Positions 23,783-35,484 are shown, counted from the first letter of the stretch. The stretch is 64,000 nucleotides of DNA from Polietes domitor (GCA_947397865.1 CANDYM010000121.1:21995-85994), one strand, 5' to 3'. Numbers and translations: made by a program. The notes: generated from the sequence alone by a model not told the origin.

Positions 23783-24625
23783 TCATAATTGATGGAAATA
23801 AATATTTGCCGGAAGTCGATTCCACATGCGGATAGTACGAGTGAAGAACGAATTCATTCTGTAATGTGAAGTGCGGTCGGTTGTCCAATCGACAACAAAT
23901 GGTTGTGAGTTCCTTTTCAGAATTTTAAATTTTTTCATATGGAGTTTGACAGGCAATCCCCGGAAAAGTGGATTTTGGGTGTATATCCGAAGGCAGCTTA
24001 AAAACATTTTGCCATCGAACTGCAATATTTGACATACCTAATTAAAATCGATATGAGCTAAATTATTGTACCATCGTTGAAATTATGGAAAAAATATGCG
24101 AAGAAAGATGTAAAAGTTTCTATTGAATTTCCCGGGATGTAAACCCCAATTCAAACGTTATTTTCTGAGCACTTTTTCCTTGTGCCAGACATGCCATCTT
24201 GCATATCTGGTTAAACCAACTTGTATTAAATATTTATCTGAAATAACTTTTCGATGATTACAGCTCATTAAATGGCAATATAGATGCAATTTAGAAAGCA
24301 AAGCTTCCAATTAAAATCCCAGAATATATTGTCCGCTTTAGTGAAGCGAGACGAAGAGCGGAATAAGAAAAGGAAGCAATACAATGATCCGTCTTACCAA
24401 GAGGTGCAATAATATTAATGTTCAGGGTGTGTAGTAAAGAAGTGATCAAGAGTATTTAGGTGTTGGCCTTGGACGCACGGAATGTGCGTCGGTTCATTCA
24501 CGAATTGCGCCAATTCGTTATGCGTTGCAAAGAGCTCGGCGTATAGGCCCTCTGGAGTTGAGTGGTTCGCCAGCGACAGCAATTTCACTTTGTCATATAA
24601 ATAACAAAGTGAATATACCCCCATC
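23783..24625 (-). pseudogene. Decayed LINE remnant: endonuclease piece and RT C-terminal piece
   Basis: On the minus strand, 24624-24415 encodes an endonuclease-domain segment (NHSTPEGLYAELFATHNELA, FVNEPTHIPCVQGQHLNTLD, HFFTTHPEH). After a frameshift it continues to 'PLGKTDHCIASFSY' near 24330, including the typical SDH-like TDH. Further along, 24025-23783 encodes the usual extreme C-terminus (WTTDRTSHYRMNSFFTRTIR, MWNRLPANI). The order endonuclease then RT tail is correct for a LINE of jockey/CR1-like layout, but the RT core is deleted. Product inactive. Confidence 0.7.
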
Positions 24626-24655
24626 CTCCTTAGGATGGGGGTATATTCACTTTGT
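24604..24655. repeat. Perfect 23-bp palindrome at a family B head
   Basis: ACAAAGTGAATATACCCCC... (24604-24626) pairs perfectly with its inverse at 24633-24655 around the 6-nt loop TCCTTA. Each arm is the start of a family B head (GGATGGGGGTATATTCAC), so two B heads abut in inverse orientation. Confidence 0.85.
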
Positions 24656-25340
24656 CATTCCGTTTGTAACACCTTAAAGACCCTGTAAAGTATATATATT
24701 CTGTATCGTGCTAAAATTCTAAGACGATCTAGCCGTGTCCGTCTGTCTGTTAAAAGCACGCTAGCTGCCGAACGAAATGACTCAAATTTTCCGTAAATGT
24801 ATCTTTCGGTTGCAGATCGCTTGGGATTGAAAGTGGGAAATATCGGCCCACAGGGAAATAACCCCTAATATTTAGATCATCATTTTTTTAAATTTCTGCT
24901 TTTTATACATTTGAAATTTGTTGCGTACATTCCTCTTGTAGCTTGAAAGCACCAAAAAGTAAGTAAAAGTTTTAGCGGGCGAAATAGGACAAAAAGGGAT
25001 AAAAAATGGTACCAATGATACGACAACAGCTAGTATCATGAAATTCTGTATGTACATCCCTCTAATTGCGTGGACACGTGAAATAGAGGGATTTTTCGAA
25101 ATTCGTACTTTTGAGGCGAAAAGGGATAAAAATGGTACCAATGATACGACAATATCTAGAATCCTGAAATTCGGTGTGTACATCCCTCTAATTGCGTAGA
25201 CACATAAAATATAAGTATTTTTCGAAATTAGTACTTTTAATGGATATAATTGAAAAAGAGGGATAATAATGGTGTCAACCAAACCGCTGAAGTTGAAATC
25301 ATGAAATTCGGTGTATACATTCATCCGACTGACGAAACGT
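24627..25340 (+). mobile_element. Family B element fragment (head and core)
   Basis: It carries the head from GGATGGGGGTATATTCAC, the TTTGTAACACC block, GTCCGTCTGTCTG near 24739, and four diverged ~135-bp monomers ('ggtaccaatgatacgac' at about 25007 and 25134). It stops where LINE sequence begins. The minus-strand 150-codon frame at 24872-25324 is a repeat artefact. Confidence 0.65.
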
Positions 25341-25344
25341 AGAA

Positions 25345-25790
25345 GAATTTTTCGAATCTGATTTTCTCATAGATAGAATTACCTACATCAGACCTAAGAT
25401 GGAATATATGTTCGAGTGCTCCAGGATCTTACCTGGAGTTACTTGATCGTGTGCAGAGGATGTTGATACATGATGGTAGGATATTCCATTCCCTATTGTC
25501 TCTCTTGAGCACCGTCGTATATGGGATGTGTTTCGCTGTTCTATCGATACATTCATGTTATTTTCCCTTCGGATATTCGTGATCTTATACCGACCGCGAG
25601 AATGTTCAGTAGAGCTGCGCGACATTCCAGGAACTCTCACCCATTTGTTGACGCCTGGACAACCGGCCGCACTACACATTGCAGAATGAATTCGTTATTC
25701 GCCCGTACCATCCGTATGCGGAATCGACTTCCGGTAAATATCTTTCCCACCAATTACGATATTCAGAAAATCAGGCCCAATTGCTGCGAA
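25345..25790 (+). pseudogene. 3' end of a LINE reverse transcriptase ORF, frameshifted
   Basis: Separate frames give 'PGSYLELLDRVQRML', 'GCVSLFYRYIHVIFPSDIRD' and 'WTTGRTTHCRMNSLFARTIR' then 'MRNRLPVNIFP', the conserved tail of jockey/CR1-type LINE ORFs. The same tail occurs at 23783-24025 on the other strand, so both belong to one LINE lineage. Frameshifts and absence of RT motifs show it is dead. Confidence 0.65.
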
Positions 25791-25945
25791 CGGCGACGAA
25801 TCGATAATTGATGATCATCAGTAGCACTGGTCGATACAGCTGCGATATTTTCTTCAGTTCGCACTCTACGTAAGCGTGTTGGTGGTTTAATGTCCAACAA
25901 TGTAAATTTGGTGCGAAATTTAGTCACAATAGCCCGAATAGCCCG
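25767..25945 (-). pseudogene. Fragment of DD41D mariner transposase (N-terminal part)
   Basis: The minus strand encodes AIRAIVTKFRTKFTLLDIKP... through 'LRRVRTEENIAAVSTSATDD' to 'SIRRRSQQLG', about 90% like the N-terminal copies at 13307 and 62081. Both element ends are missing and it abuts the LINE remnant directly. It is a separate, older insertion. Confidence 0.75.
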
Positions 25946-26039
25946 AAACTGAAGATGTTTGACACTGAAACAAAACACGAAACGTGCGTCACCTGTTTAA
26001 ACCAGTGTTGCCAAAAAGATAATAGCTAAAAAATCACAC

Positions 26040-26232
26040 TTTATATTCTTAATGGTGGGTCTTGGCGTTACAAACATTTAGCCTGAAACAAACTTATAAT
26101 ATCCTATTCCACGAAGTGGTGTAGGGTTTAATACAGGTTTTCATACCCTCCACCACCGGGATGGGGGCATACTAACTTTGTCATTCCGTTTGTAACACCT
26201 TGAGATATCGACCTGGGACCCTATAAAGTATA
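26040..26232. repeat. Abutting heads of a family A (inverse) and a family B (direct) element
   Basis: 26040-26138 is the inverse of the A head (CCACGAAGTGGTGTAGGGT). 26143-26232 is the B head (ATACCCTCCACCACCGGGATG and TTTGTAACACC). Both are truncated away from the junction. Confidence 0.65.
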
Positions 26233-26785
26233 TGAGTCATTCCATGTCAAGCGGTTATGGAAAAACTTTTTTTTTCTATTTTTCGTAGAGTGAGATTGCA
26301 CCATCAGAAAAAAAAAAAAAAAAAAAAATATTTGTCCATAACCACCTTTTTCGTGGATTTTTCATTGTTTTTATACATTATGTTTATAAATTTATGAAAA
26401 AAATTATAATTTTAATGATTTTTCACTGTAATTCTGGTTGATTTTGTAAAAAGGAATCGAAAAAAATCGTAAAAAATAGAAGCCACCATTTCACCACTTT
26501 CATTAACATTAACATTTTGAAAATCAAAATAAAAGAATTAAAAATTGAAAAAAAACTTTAAAACATCTAACCTTGCTATAACACAGCACATCAATATTTT
26601 AAATGTAATTGAAATTACCTTCAAAACGAGGTATAGCACATTAAAATCGGTAAAGTCTTTCAGGAGTTACAGGCGCTTGAATGAACACACCTTTTGAAAA
26701 AAAGTAGTATGTTTTTCACTGTTGAATTGGTCATAACTCGTGTTTCGCGAGTTTTCTAATTGAATTCAAAAAAATGTAATTACTT
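26229..26785 (+). repeat. Repeat family C (TGAGTCATTCCATGTCAAGCGG end), partial
   Basis: The left end 'tgagtcattccatgtcaag' is shared with 54059 and the inverse at 63952. The interior matches 61560-61690 and 62957-63360 ('tttttcactgtaattctgg', 'aaaaaatagaagcca', 'aattgaaattaccttcaaaa', 'ggtcataact'). It contains an A-homopolymer at about 26308-26328. No coding capacity. Confidence 0.65.
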
Positions 26786-27446
26786 ACATATATAAATACA
26801 GATGTTGTTTCTGGTTATACAAATAATTTTTTAATTCTAATTATAAATGTATATTTAAATATGTAAGTGAAAATGTGTTATGTTATTTGACTCCTATGCC
26901 AAAAATAGTCAAATATATTTTTTGTGAACTAGAAATAACAATTTATTAAAATTCGCAACAAAGCAAATAACGCGTCAGTTGTTTGCAATACAAGGTTACG
27001 GAAAAGAAAGGACGACGTGTGTCATAGGAAAAAAGCGAATACGTCATAAACAAATGTAAACATATGCAAATATTTCCATATGTATGTATGTGTATGTATA
27101 TATTTATTCATAATATTTGTATTATACAAATTGTATATTGTCATTTTTTTCTCTCAGAATTTGACAGTATTACATTGATGGCGTTAATAGTAAACAAAAT
27201 AAATAACCGAAGGTTACACAGAAAAAAATAGATTTGAATTCAAATGAAATATTGCTAAAAAATGTGACAAAGGTTGTTAATTTAGAATATTTTATATCTT
27301 AAATTTTATTGGCAGAGTTGATTAACAATTGTATTTAGCAAATGGTTTAGCAATCGTACACTGACAAAATAAAGACATGCTGTCGGTAGCACCCTTTCAG
27401 CCAGTTAGTTGATGTATTTCATGTCGAGGTACAATCCACCATTTAA
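26786..27446. other. No feature recognised
   Basis: An AT-rich sequence with short TATGTATG runs near 27078-27100. No gene or element terminus found. Confidence 0.4.
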
Positions 27447-29880
27447 AACCAGTAAGGAAAGGCTAAAGTCGGGCGGGGCCGACTCTATAATACACTCCAC
27501 TTTCTATCCGAATACAATTTAATTCGGCGAAAAAGAGAAAACGGGAAGGATTTTTGTAACCTGTAAATGTATGTTTTTGACAAAAAATGTTTAATCGGAA
27601 AGGACATTAGCATGGGGGTATATTGAAATCTGGAAAGAAATATAATATGAATAGTTTGGCCAAAATCGGTTAAACATTTGGGAGCAACATTTGTATTTGG
27701 GCTATATCTAAATCTGAACAGATCTTACCCTCTTTCACCATAGTTTTTTTATACCATCCACCTCCAGGATGGGGGTATATTCACTTTGTCATTCCGTTTG
27801 TAACACTTTGAAATATTCATCGGAGACCCCATAAAGTATACATATATATTCTGCGTCGTGGTAAAATTCTAAGATGATTTAGCCATGTCCGTCTGTCCGT
27901 CTGTTGAAAGCACGATAAGGACGATAAGCAAGGACTGAAAATACCCCTAATATTTAGAGTATTTCAGCATGTTTTTTGAACATATTAGCTTGTATTTACT
28001 TCATATTTGCAATGCGCATTCCCTTTATAGCATAAAAGGGCACCACAGAGTGATATTTATTTGTAGGGGGTGAAATGGGACAAAAAGGGATAAAAAAGGT
28101 ACCTACCAAACGACAACAGATAGAAACACGAAATTTGGCGTGTACATTCCTCTAATAGAGTAGATACATAATATAAAAGTATTTCTCTAAATTCGTACTT
28201 TTAAGGGGTTAAATGGGGATAGAGAGATAAAAATAGTACCAACCTAACGGCTGCACCTAGAATAATGAAATTCGATATATACATTCCTCTGATTGCGTAG
28301 ACACGTAAAATAAAAGAACTTTCCAAATTCGTGCTTTCATGGGATACAATGGCTACAGGGGATAAAAATAGTACCAACTAAACGAATACAGCTAGGGGAG
28401 ATAAAAGGGGATAAAAATAGTACCTACCAAATGACAGCAGCTAGAATCATGAAATTCGGAGTATACATTCCTCTGACTGCGTAGACACGAAAAAGAAAAC
28501 GTTTTTCCCAAATTCGTACTTTGAAGGGATACAATGGCTACAGGGGATAAAGATAGTACCAACTAAACGAATACAGCTAGAATTATGAAATTCAGTGTGT
28601 ACATCCGTCTAATTGTGTAGATGCGTAAAATAAAGAGATTTTAGATAGTCGTACTCTTGACGGGGCAAAATTGGAAAAAGTGGATAAAAATGGTACCAAC
28701 AAAATTGCCGCTGATAGAATCATGGAATTCGGTGTATACATTCCTCTGACTGCATATCCACGTAAAATATATTTATTTTTATTTTTTCAAAGAAAATAAA
28801 AGTTTTAGCGGGCGAAATGGGTATTGCATAGACACGTCAAATAGAGGGATTTTTCGAAGTGTGTACTATTAAGGGATATAATTAAGAAGAGGGATAAAAA
28901 TGGGACCTACCAAACCGCTGAAGTTGAAATCATGAAATTCGGTGTATACATTCTGACTATAAAGACTCAAAAAAGTTTTTTTTTTCAAATTTGTACATTT
29001 GGGCGGAGAATGGGGCGAATGGGGATATCTTTAAAATTTATACTTTTCTTATCACTTTGTCTGTATCTGAAAATGCTTCTTTCTAATGGCGACTGACAAT
29101 CGCTTAATATTTAGGCATGTTCACTTTCACAATTTCAGCATTTTATTTATATATAGTAGTCGATTTTAAACAGTGCGCATAAGTATACATTATAGTTTGA
29201 AATAGTAAACAAATATAGTAATGTGCATAAACATATCACAATTTTCGTAATATGGTACTGTACTTCTATGTAAAGTCGACATCCTTTAATCTGCTGGTAA
29301 TACTGTGGAATGAACTCCGTGGTGGAGGGTATATAAGATTCGGCCCGGCCGAACTGAACGCCTTCTTACTTGTTTTACTTTGATTATAAGCTGTTGTGCC
29401 AAATTTAAAGAAAATCGAGTACAATATGGGGTTTGTAGAGCGGAAAATGTCAAATCGGGAGCGTATGGGAGCTATATCTAAATCTGAACCGATCTTACCC
29501 AATTTCTGCATGGGTGTTTCTAGTTGGATTATAAAATGTCGTACAAAATTTAAAGAAAATCGGGAACAATATGTGGTTTCTAGAGGGGAAGATCTCAAAT
29601 CGGGAGCGACATTTGTATGGAGTTGTATCTAAATCTGAACCGATTTACCTCAAATTAAATAGATTTCGTCCTTGATACACAAAACTTATTTGTGCCAATT
29701 TTTGTTAAGATCGGACTATAATTGCTATATGTAATTTGATTACAACAATAGAGGGACAGACGGACTCAGAAAGTGATTCTAAGTCGATTGGTATACTTAA
29801 CAATGGGTCTATCTCGCTTCCTTTTGGGTGTTACAAACAAATGCACAAAGGCGGAATACTCTCGTGGAGTGTATAAAAAC
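27447..29880 (-). mobile_element. Family A element split by a family B element
   Basis: The left piece 27447-27742 starts ACCAGTAAGGAAAGGCTAAAG with the GTCGGGCGGGGCCGACT hairpin. The right piece 29378-29880 carries three core monomers and ends CTCTCGTGGAGTGTATAAAA. The break lies in 'ccatagtttt|...|actttgattataag', where the related copy at 31203 reads 'ccatagttttgtttagttag'. Confidence 0.8.
27743..29377 (+). mobile_element. Family B element inserted into a family A element
   Basis: It runs from TTTTTTTATACCATCCACC to CTTACTTGTTTT. It includes the head, GTCCGTCTGTCCGTCTG, about eight ~135-bp monomers, GGTGGAGGGTAT and a perfect TTCGGCC/CGGCCGAA hairpin. It is highly similar in order to 74-2150, sharing some of the same monomers. 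No target duplication beyond the T run. Confidence 0.8.
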
Positions 29881-30360
29881 CAGCATGATATTACACCCTC
29901 CACTCTATTCGCTTCAACAAAGAATATTAATAGAATGTGAATGTTTTGCTTTTGCTACATGACACGCTGAACTTTATTGACACAACTTCGCATTTATTTC
30001 AAAGGTATGCCATTTCCTGAGCGGTAAATAAATATTCAGCTTACCTAACACCTTTGCTCCTTCGTGTTTATGTCTGTTATGACAGCTATCCGTGAAATAA
30101 CAAATATAATTTAATTGTGAAAATAGGCACCAATTAAGTTTTCGGTTGTTTAGGCAAATATAATTAAAACCATTTTTCAACAATGTTTACATTCAATTTT
30201 ATCTTTGTGTATATTTCCGTGACTATTTAAGCCATATACTGTATACAAAATGCTTATTTTGAATGATAAGGGTTGTCCAAAGGGTTGGAATGGCACATCC
30301 TGTCAACCAAATTAACAATATTTTTATACCCTCACTCTACAAAACGTAACGCATCGAAGG
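29881..30360. other. No feature recognised
   Basis: AT-rich, stops in all frames; the 69-codon minus frame at 29974-30183 has no known domain. Confidence 0.35.
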
Positions 30361-30372
30361 AGTGACTTAAGA

Positions 30373-30862
30373 CTCTATGTATGTTTGAACGAAATCCGAT
30401 ATCCATGTCCATAGTGGCTGCCCTATGTCCTTGATAGCTTCACGAATTCTATATTTGAGGTCTTGAATCGACGCTGGGCTGTTGGCGTGGCCGTTTCACG
30501 TTGCCCCAAAGGAAGAAGTCGCAAGGTGTTAAATCACAAGATCTCGGTGGTGGATTGTGATCACGTCTTCGAGAGATAACACGCTCCGGAAACTTTTCCC
30601 GTAAAAAAGCAATAGTTTCGTTGCTTGTGTGGCACGTAGCGCCGTCTTGTTGAAAGTAAACGTTGTCCAGATCAATACCATAAAAAATTATTAATCATCT
30701 CTCGATAGCGTAATCCATTCACCGTAACTGTTGATCCAACCTCATTTTCGAAAAAGTAAGGTTCAATGACCCCGCCGGACCATAAACCACACCAAACAGT
30801 CACACGATGAGGATTGAGAGGCTTCTCAACAATAACTCTTGGGTTTTCCGATCAATTATATA
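30373..30862 (-). pseudogene. Decayed DD41D mariner transposase, second lineage
   Basis: The minus strand reads 'PHRVTVWCGLWSGGVIEPYF', 'TVNGLRYREMINNF', then a frameshift near 30687, 'YFQQDGATCHTSNETIAFLR' and 'CDLTPCDFFLWGNVK'. The second aspartate (QQD) and third (PCD) are separated by 41 residues, like the young copies at 35.6 and 47.7 kb, but the sequence is clearly diverged. The N-terminus and both element ends are absent. Confidence 0.75.
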
Positions 30863-30913
30863 TATATATTAACCTATTGGAACAACAAATTACTCTGATG
30901 GAACGAGTTATAT

Positions 30914-32226
30914 ATAAACCAGTAAGGAAAGGCTAAAGTCGGCGCGGCCGACTCTATGATACACTCCAATACAATTCAATTCGGTGAAAAAGTGAAAACG
31001 GGAAGGTTTTTTGTATCCTGTAAATGTATGTGTTTGACAAAAAATTTTATATCGGAAAGGACATTTGTATGAGGATATACTGAAACCTGGAACGAAATAG
31101 GTGAAATATAAAATGTATAGTTTGGCCAAAATCGGTTAAACTTATGGGAGCAACATTTGAATTTGGGCTATATTTAAATCTGAACCGATCTTACCCACTT
31201 TCACCATAGTTTTGTTTAGTTAGATTATAAGATGTTGTGCGAAATTTTAAGACAATCGAGCACAATATGTGGCTTTTAAAGCGCAAAAGTCAAATCGGGA
31301 GCGAAATTTATATGGGGGCTATATCTAAATCTGAACCGATCTTACCCAATTTCTGCATAGGTGTTTCTAGTAAGATTATAAGATGTTGTGCCAAATTTAA
31401 AGAAAATCGAGTACAATATGTGGTTTCTACAGAGGAAAATGTCAAATCGGGAACGACATTTGTATGGGGGCTATATCTAAATCTGAACCGATTTGACCTA
31501 TTTTCACCATAGATGTTCTTAGTTTAAATATAAGATGTATTGCCAAATCTGAAGACAATCTGATACCATATGTGGTTTCTAGAGCGGAAAAAGTCAAATC
31601 GGGAGCGAAATTTGTATGGGAGCTATATATAAATCTGAACCGATCTGACCGATATTCGCCATGGGTGTTTCTAATGGAAATATAAGATGTTTTACCAAAT
31701 CTGAAGACAATCTGATACATTATGTGGTTTCTAGAGCGGAAAAAGTCAAATCGGGAGCGAAATTTGTATGGGAGCTATATATAAATCTGAACTGATCTAA
31801 CACATTTTTAGCACAGGTGTTTCTAGTTACAATATAAGATGTTTTGCAAATTTTAAAGAAAATCTGTTGTAATATGTGGTATCTAGAGTGAAAAGAGTCA
31901 AATCGGGAGTGAAATTCGTATGGGGGCTATATCTAAATCTGAACCGATTTTCTTCAAATTAAATAGCGTTCGTCCTTATCCCGAAAAACATCTTTGTGCA
32001 AAGTTTCATTTGGTTCTGTCTACAATTGCGACCTGTATCGTGATTACAAGAATAGATGGACGGACGGACGGACGGACAGACAGACAGACAGTCGGACATT
32101 GCTAAATCGACTCAGAAAGTGATTCTAAGACGATCGGTATAATTAACAATGGGTCTATCTCGTTTCCTTTTGGGTGTTACAAACAAATGCACAAAGACAT
32201 AATACTCTCGTGGAGTGTATAAAAAC
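30914..32226 (-). mobile_element. Family A element, complete (minus orientation)
   Basis: The left edge is AAACCAGTAAGGAAAGGC with an AGTCGGCGCGGCCGACT hairpin. Five to six 152-bp monomers follow. A GGACGGACGGACGG/CAGACAGACAG run lies near 32055-32094. The right edge is CTCTCGTGGAGTGTATAAAAA. The layout closely follows 6497-8070, so the two are recent relatives. Confidence 0.85.
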
Positions 32227-33002
32227 CCAACATGAACCGGAAATTACAAAAAAAAAACTAAGAGAATCACATTTAAGTCATAAGTTTATAATAATCATAT
32301 AATCAATTTCACACACATCGAGCTATACATTCTGACAGCATAAGTACGAAAACCTTACGATAAAATAGATCATACCATATTGGAATAAAGATCCTCCGTC
32401 AACAGGCCTGGGACACTAATAATAATAATTTTTAACAAATTATATCCTTCGGGACTTTGTAGTCCTGTGATGGGGCGATAGAATGAGAAAGTGAACAACT
32501 AAAACGCCAAGTAATTAGCCTTTACCTTTAGTGGTTTTGCGCTGATAACCTACGACTGCAAAAAAAAAACAATAAGGATTGAAATCTCGAAATGCCCTCG
32601 CCCAAATCCGATTTAATTAATTAATTAATTTAGAAAACAAGATAAAAAATATAAATATGATGTAAAATCTTTGGTAATACCACATTATATCTTTTTACCT
32701 ATCACAAAAACCCTACATATGCCATGCCTGACTGCGTTCACCGTACATCGGTGTTTGCAAGGTTGCAATAGAAACATGACTGTTTCTGTAACTTTCCCTC
32801 AACCTACCAGATTCTTGAATTTCATTCTATTTAAAACCTTCATAACTCCTTTCGCACGAATTGCTGGTTCATATTACATCACACTTTAGGCCTACCACTT
32901 ATAGGTTTGCTTATGCGTCATTAGTTCTCAGAAATTCGTCTCAAACGTTAGCAAAAAGAAACGCCGCTTTGCACAAAATTTTACATTTGTGGGCAGAGTT
33001 AC
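32227..33002. other. No gene recognised; target flank of the hAT-like MITE
   Basis: It contains anonymous sequence with a TTAATTAATTAATT run near 32614-32628. The 72-codon frame at 32671-32889 shows no known domain. Confidence 0.4.
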
Positions 33003-33010
33003 AAGCCGAC

Positions 33011-34279
33011 TAGAGATGGACGCGACTCACGTGAATTGCATGAATAACGTGATTCACGCGTGATCGTGAGCAAAATTTATTTTACTCACGTGAGTGTGCG
33101 TGAACGTGAGGAACGAAAAATGTTCGTGCGTGAATGTGCGAGAGTCACGTGATTTTTCGTTAGTAGTACATATTTATTAATTCTTTTATTTTCATTTCAT
33201 TTCGTTTAAAAATGTGAAATTTTCCATTCAAAATAAAATTCATATATATATATATATATCAATATATTTATTTATAAAACAATGTGATTGAATGCCACCA
33301 TTTCGTGGAATAGGGTAATATAAGTTGGTTTTCCGCCAAATGTTTGTAACACCAAGAAAAATTCGAGCTAGACCCACCTTTAAGTATACCGATAGGCTTA
33401 GAATCACCTGCTGAGTCGATTCTATAATTCAGTCTGTCCGTCCGTCCGTCTGTCCATCTAAGCTTGTTCGCACTCTACAGGTCGCATTTGCTGTCCGATT
33501 GCGATGAAATTTGGCAGAAGTAATTTTTTTATCCCAATGACATTCGGTATTGAATTTGGAGGAAATTGGTTCAGATTTAGATATAGCCTCCATACAAATA
33601 TCGCTCCCGATTTGACTTTTCCGCTCTAGAAGCCACATATTGTACCCGATTTTCTTTAAAATTGGCACAACATCTTATAATCGGTAAGATCGGTTCAGAT
33701 TTAGATATAGCCCCAATACAAATGTTGCTTCCGAATGTTTAACCGAGTTTGGCCAAACTTTACAATATACCCCCATACAAATGTCCTTTCCGATTTGACA
33801 TTTTTTTGTCAAACACATACATACATTCAAAAAATTCTCCCCGATTTCACTTTTTTACCTACTTGAATTGTAACGAGATAGAAAGTGGGGTGTATCATAT
33901 AGTCGGCTCCGTCCGACTTTAGCCTTTCATTACTTGTTTAACTTTTTTTGCGTTAAACTTTGCGATAATCACTCTGTAATTTTGTACACTACATTAAAAT
34001 TATGAATTTAAGACAAACATCGCAAACGTAGAGTAATTTAACAAATATAATTTTCCGATTTCCTCAGCATTACTCATTTCGATTTAAATAGAATAGGAAA
34101 TGGGGGGATTATGCATATATTATTTTCTTTGTGGAAATTGTTTGCGTGATTATTCACGAGTGAATCTCTCGTGATTTATTTTACTCACGTAAACGTAAGG
34201 AACGAACAAATATTCGTGCGTGATTCAATTTTTTTCTTTCGTGAGCGTGAGTCAATAATCGCACACGCGCCCATCTCTA
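33011..34279. mobile_element. hAT-like MITE with 8-bp target duplication, hosting a family A element
   Basis: The ends are TAGAGATGGACGCG at left and CGCGCCCATCTCTA at right. They are flanked by identical AAGCCGAC (33003-33010 and 34280-34287). An 8-bp duplication and TAGAGATG-type ends point to the hAT superfamily. Both subterminal regions are packed with CGTGA/TCACG motifs (33028-33160 and 34144-34260), as expected of transposase-binding arrays. Minus the 33293-33940 insertion it is about 620 bp with no transposase frame. The frames at 34171-34448 are artefacts of the motif array. Confidence 0.85.
33293..33940 (+). mobile_element. Short family A element inside the hAT-like MITE
   Basis: The head CACCATTTCGTGGAATAGGGT is diverged; TTTGTAACACC and GTCCGTCCGTCCGTCTGTCC follow. 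There is one full and one partial monomer, then the 3' AGTCGGCTCCGTCCGACT hairpin and CATTACTTGTTT. It is a low-copy-core version of the family. Confidence 0.75.
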
Positions 34280-34287
34280 AAGCCGAC

Positions 34288-34573
34288 CTAGAATTATCGG
34301 CGGCGGCGACGTTACTCAAAATGGGTCGGCGGCTTTCGGATGATTTGTCGGCTCGTTCTGTTATTCGATCACCCCTATTTATTTGACAATTTTGGGAAAA
34401 GAATTGCTTTTGAATACATTTTCTTATATTTTTTGGCAAGTAATTCAATATTCGTTAATACAAGGTTTTCCAACAAGAGCCGTTTTTTTGGTATTCAAAG
34501 AAAAATGTCATTTTTTGAGATAAATGATCGGATGTTTATTTCATAGTAAAGAGGAAGGTATGCCGTTAATAAT
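34288..34573. other. No feature recognised
   Basis: It begins with a GC-richer 'tcggcggcggcgacg' patch that was contiguous with the left flank of the hAT-like MITE before insertion. No frame was supported. Confidence 0.35.
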
Positions 34574-34728
34574 GAACAAGTAAAAACAGAGTTCGACCGG
34601 GCCGAATTTTATATACCCTCCACCATGGATTGCATTCCACTGAGGCTGTCGATTTTCGTAGTGCAGTGCAGTAATATTACACGAAAATATACATTTTTTA
34701 ATATATCCAAACCAAACCAAAACAAATA

Positions 34729-35347
34729 AAGGGTGATTTTTTAAGAGCTTGATAACTTTTTTTAAAAAAAAAACGCATAAAATTTGCAAAATCTCATCGG
34801 TTCTTTATTTGAAACGTTAGATTGGTCCATGACATTTACTTTTTGAAGATAATTTCATTTAAATGTTGACCGCGGCTGCGTCTTAGGTGGTCCATCCGCT
34901 TAGTCCAATTTTGGCATTTCCACGTTTTTGAGTAACAGAGACCCAATTGGTGCGAACGGCGACGAATCGAAAATTGGTGGTCATCATTAACACTGGCCGA
35001 TACAGCTGCGATATTTTCTTCAGTTCGCACTCTACGTAAGCGTGTTGGTGGTTTAATGTCCAACAATGTAAATTTGGTGCGAAATTTAGTCACAATAGCC
35101 CGAATAGCCGCTTCAGTGGGTCGATTAAACTGACCATAAAATGGAAGCGCGCAATGAACTTTCTTAACAGAGCACGCATTTTGATAATAAAATTCAATAA
35201 TTTGCAAGCGTTGTTCGTTTGTAAGACGATTCATGATGAAATGTCAAAGCATACTGAGCATCTTTCTCTTTGACACCATGTCTGAAATCCCACGTGATCT
35301 GTCAAATACTAATGCATGAAAATCCTAACCTCAAAAAAATCACTCTT
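34729..35347 (-). mobile_element. 619-bp DD41D mariner deletion derivative, copy 2 (N-terminal type)
   Basis: AAGGGTGATTTTTT at left and AAAAAAATCACTCTT at right are inverse ends, with flanking TA at 34727-34728 and 35348-35349. The unoccupied relative at about 59255 reads 'caatTAcaaatatt', so the TA duplication is demonstrated within the window. Confidence 0.9.
34836..35234 (-). CDS. Truncated mariner transposase, DNA-binding type (copy 2)
   Basis: The 132-residue translation is identical to that at 13307-13705. It keeps the N-terminal helix-turn-helix region (RLTNEQRLQIIEFYYQ; TEAAIRAIVTKF) and SIRRRS segment, then joins in frame to RMDHLRRSRGQHLNEIIFKK. It has no catalytic D residues. The identity of three independent copies with no stop codon argues for recent spread or selection on the frame. 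Confidence 0.75.
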   Translation of the reverse strand: MNRLTNEQRLQIIEFYYQNACSVKKVHCALPFYGQFNRPTEAAIRAIVTKFRTKFTLLDIKPPTRLRRVRTEENIAAVSASVNDDHQFSIRRRSHQLGLCYSKTWKCQNWTKRMDHLRRSRGQHLNEIIFKK

Positions 35348-35484
35348 TACAAATATTGAAAAAATAATTTTATAAATAAATATAATATTTTTATTATTTC
35401 ATACCACGCTTATAAGGAAAGGCAACCAATACGTTTACATATCGAAATAATAGTCAATTCAAAAAATAAATATTCTTATATTTA

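Noticed and set aside
24872..25324. 150-codon minus-strand frame
   Set aside because: It runs through family B monomers with the recurrent 'VSLVPFLSLF'-like motif in each unit; coding capacity is incidental.
34171..34448. Arg/Ser-rich frames on both strands
   Set aside because: Both lie in the CGTGA motif array at the right end of the hAT-like MITE and run past its boundary; no evidence of a gene.
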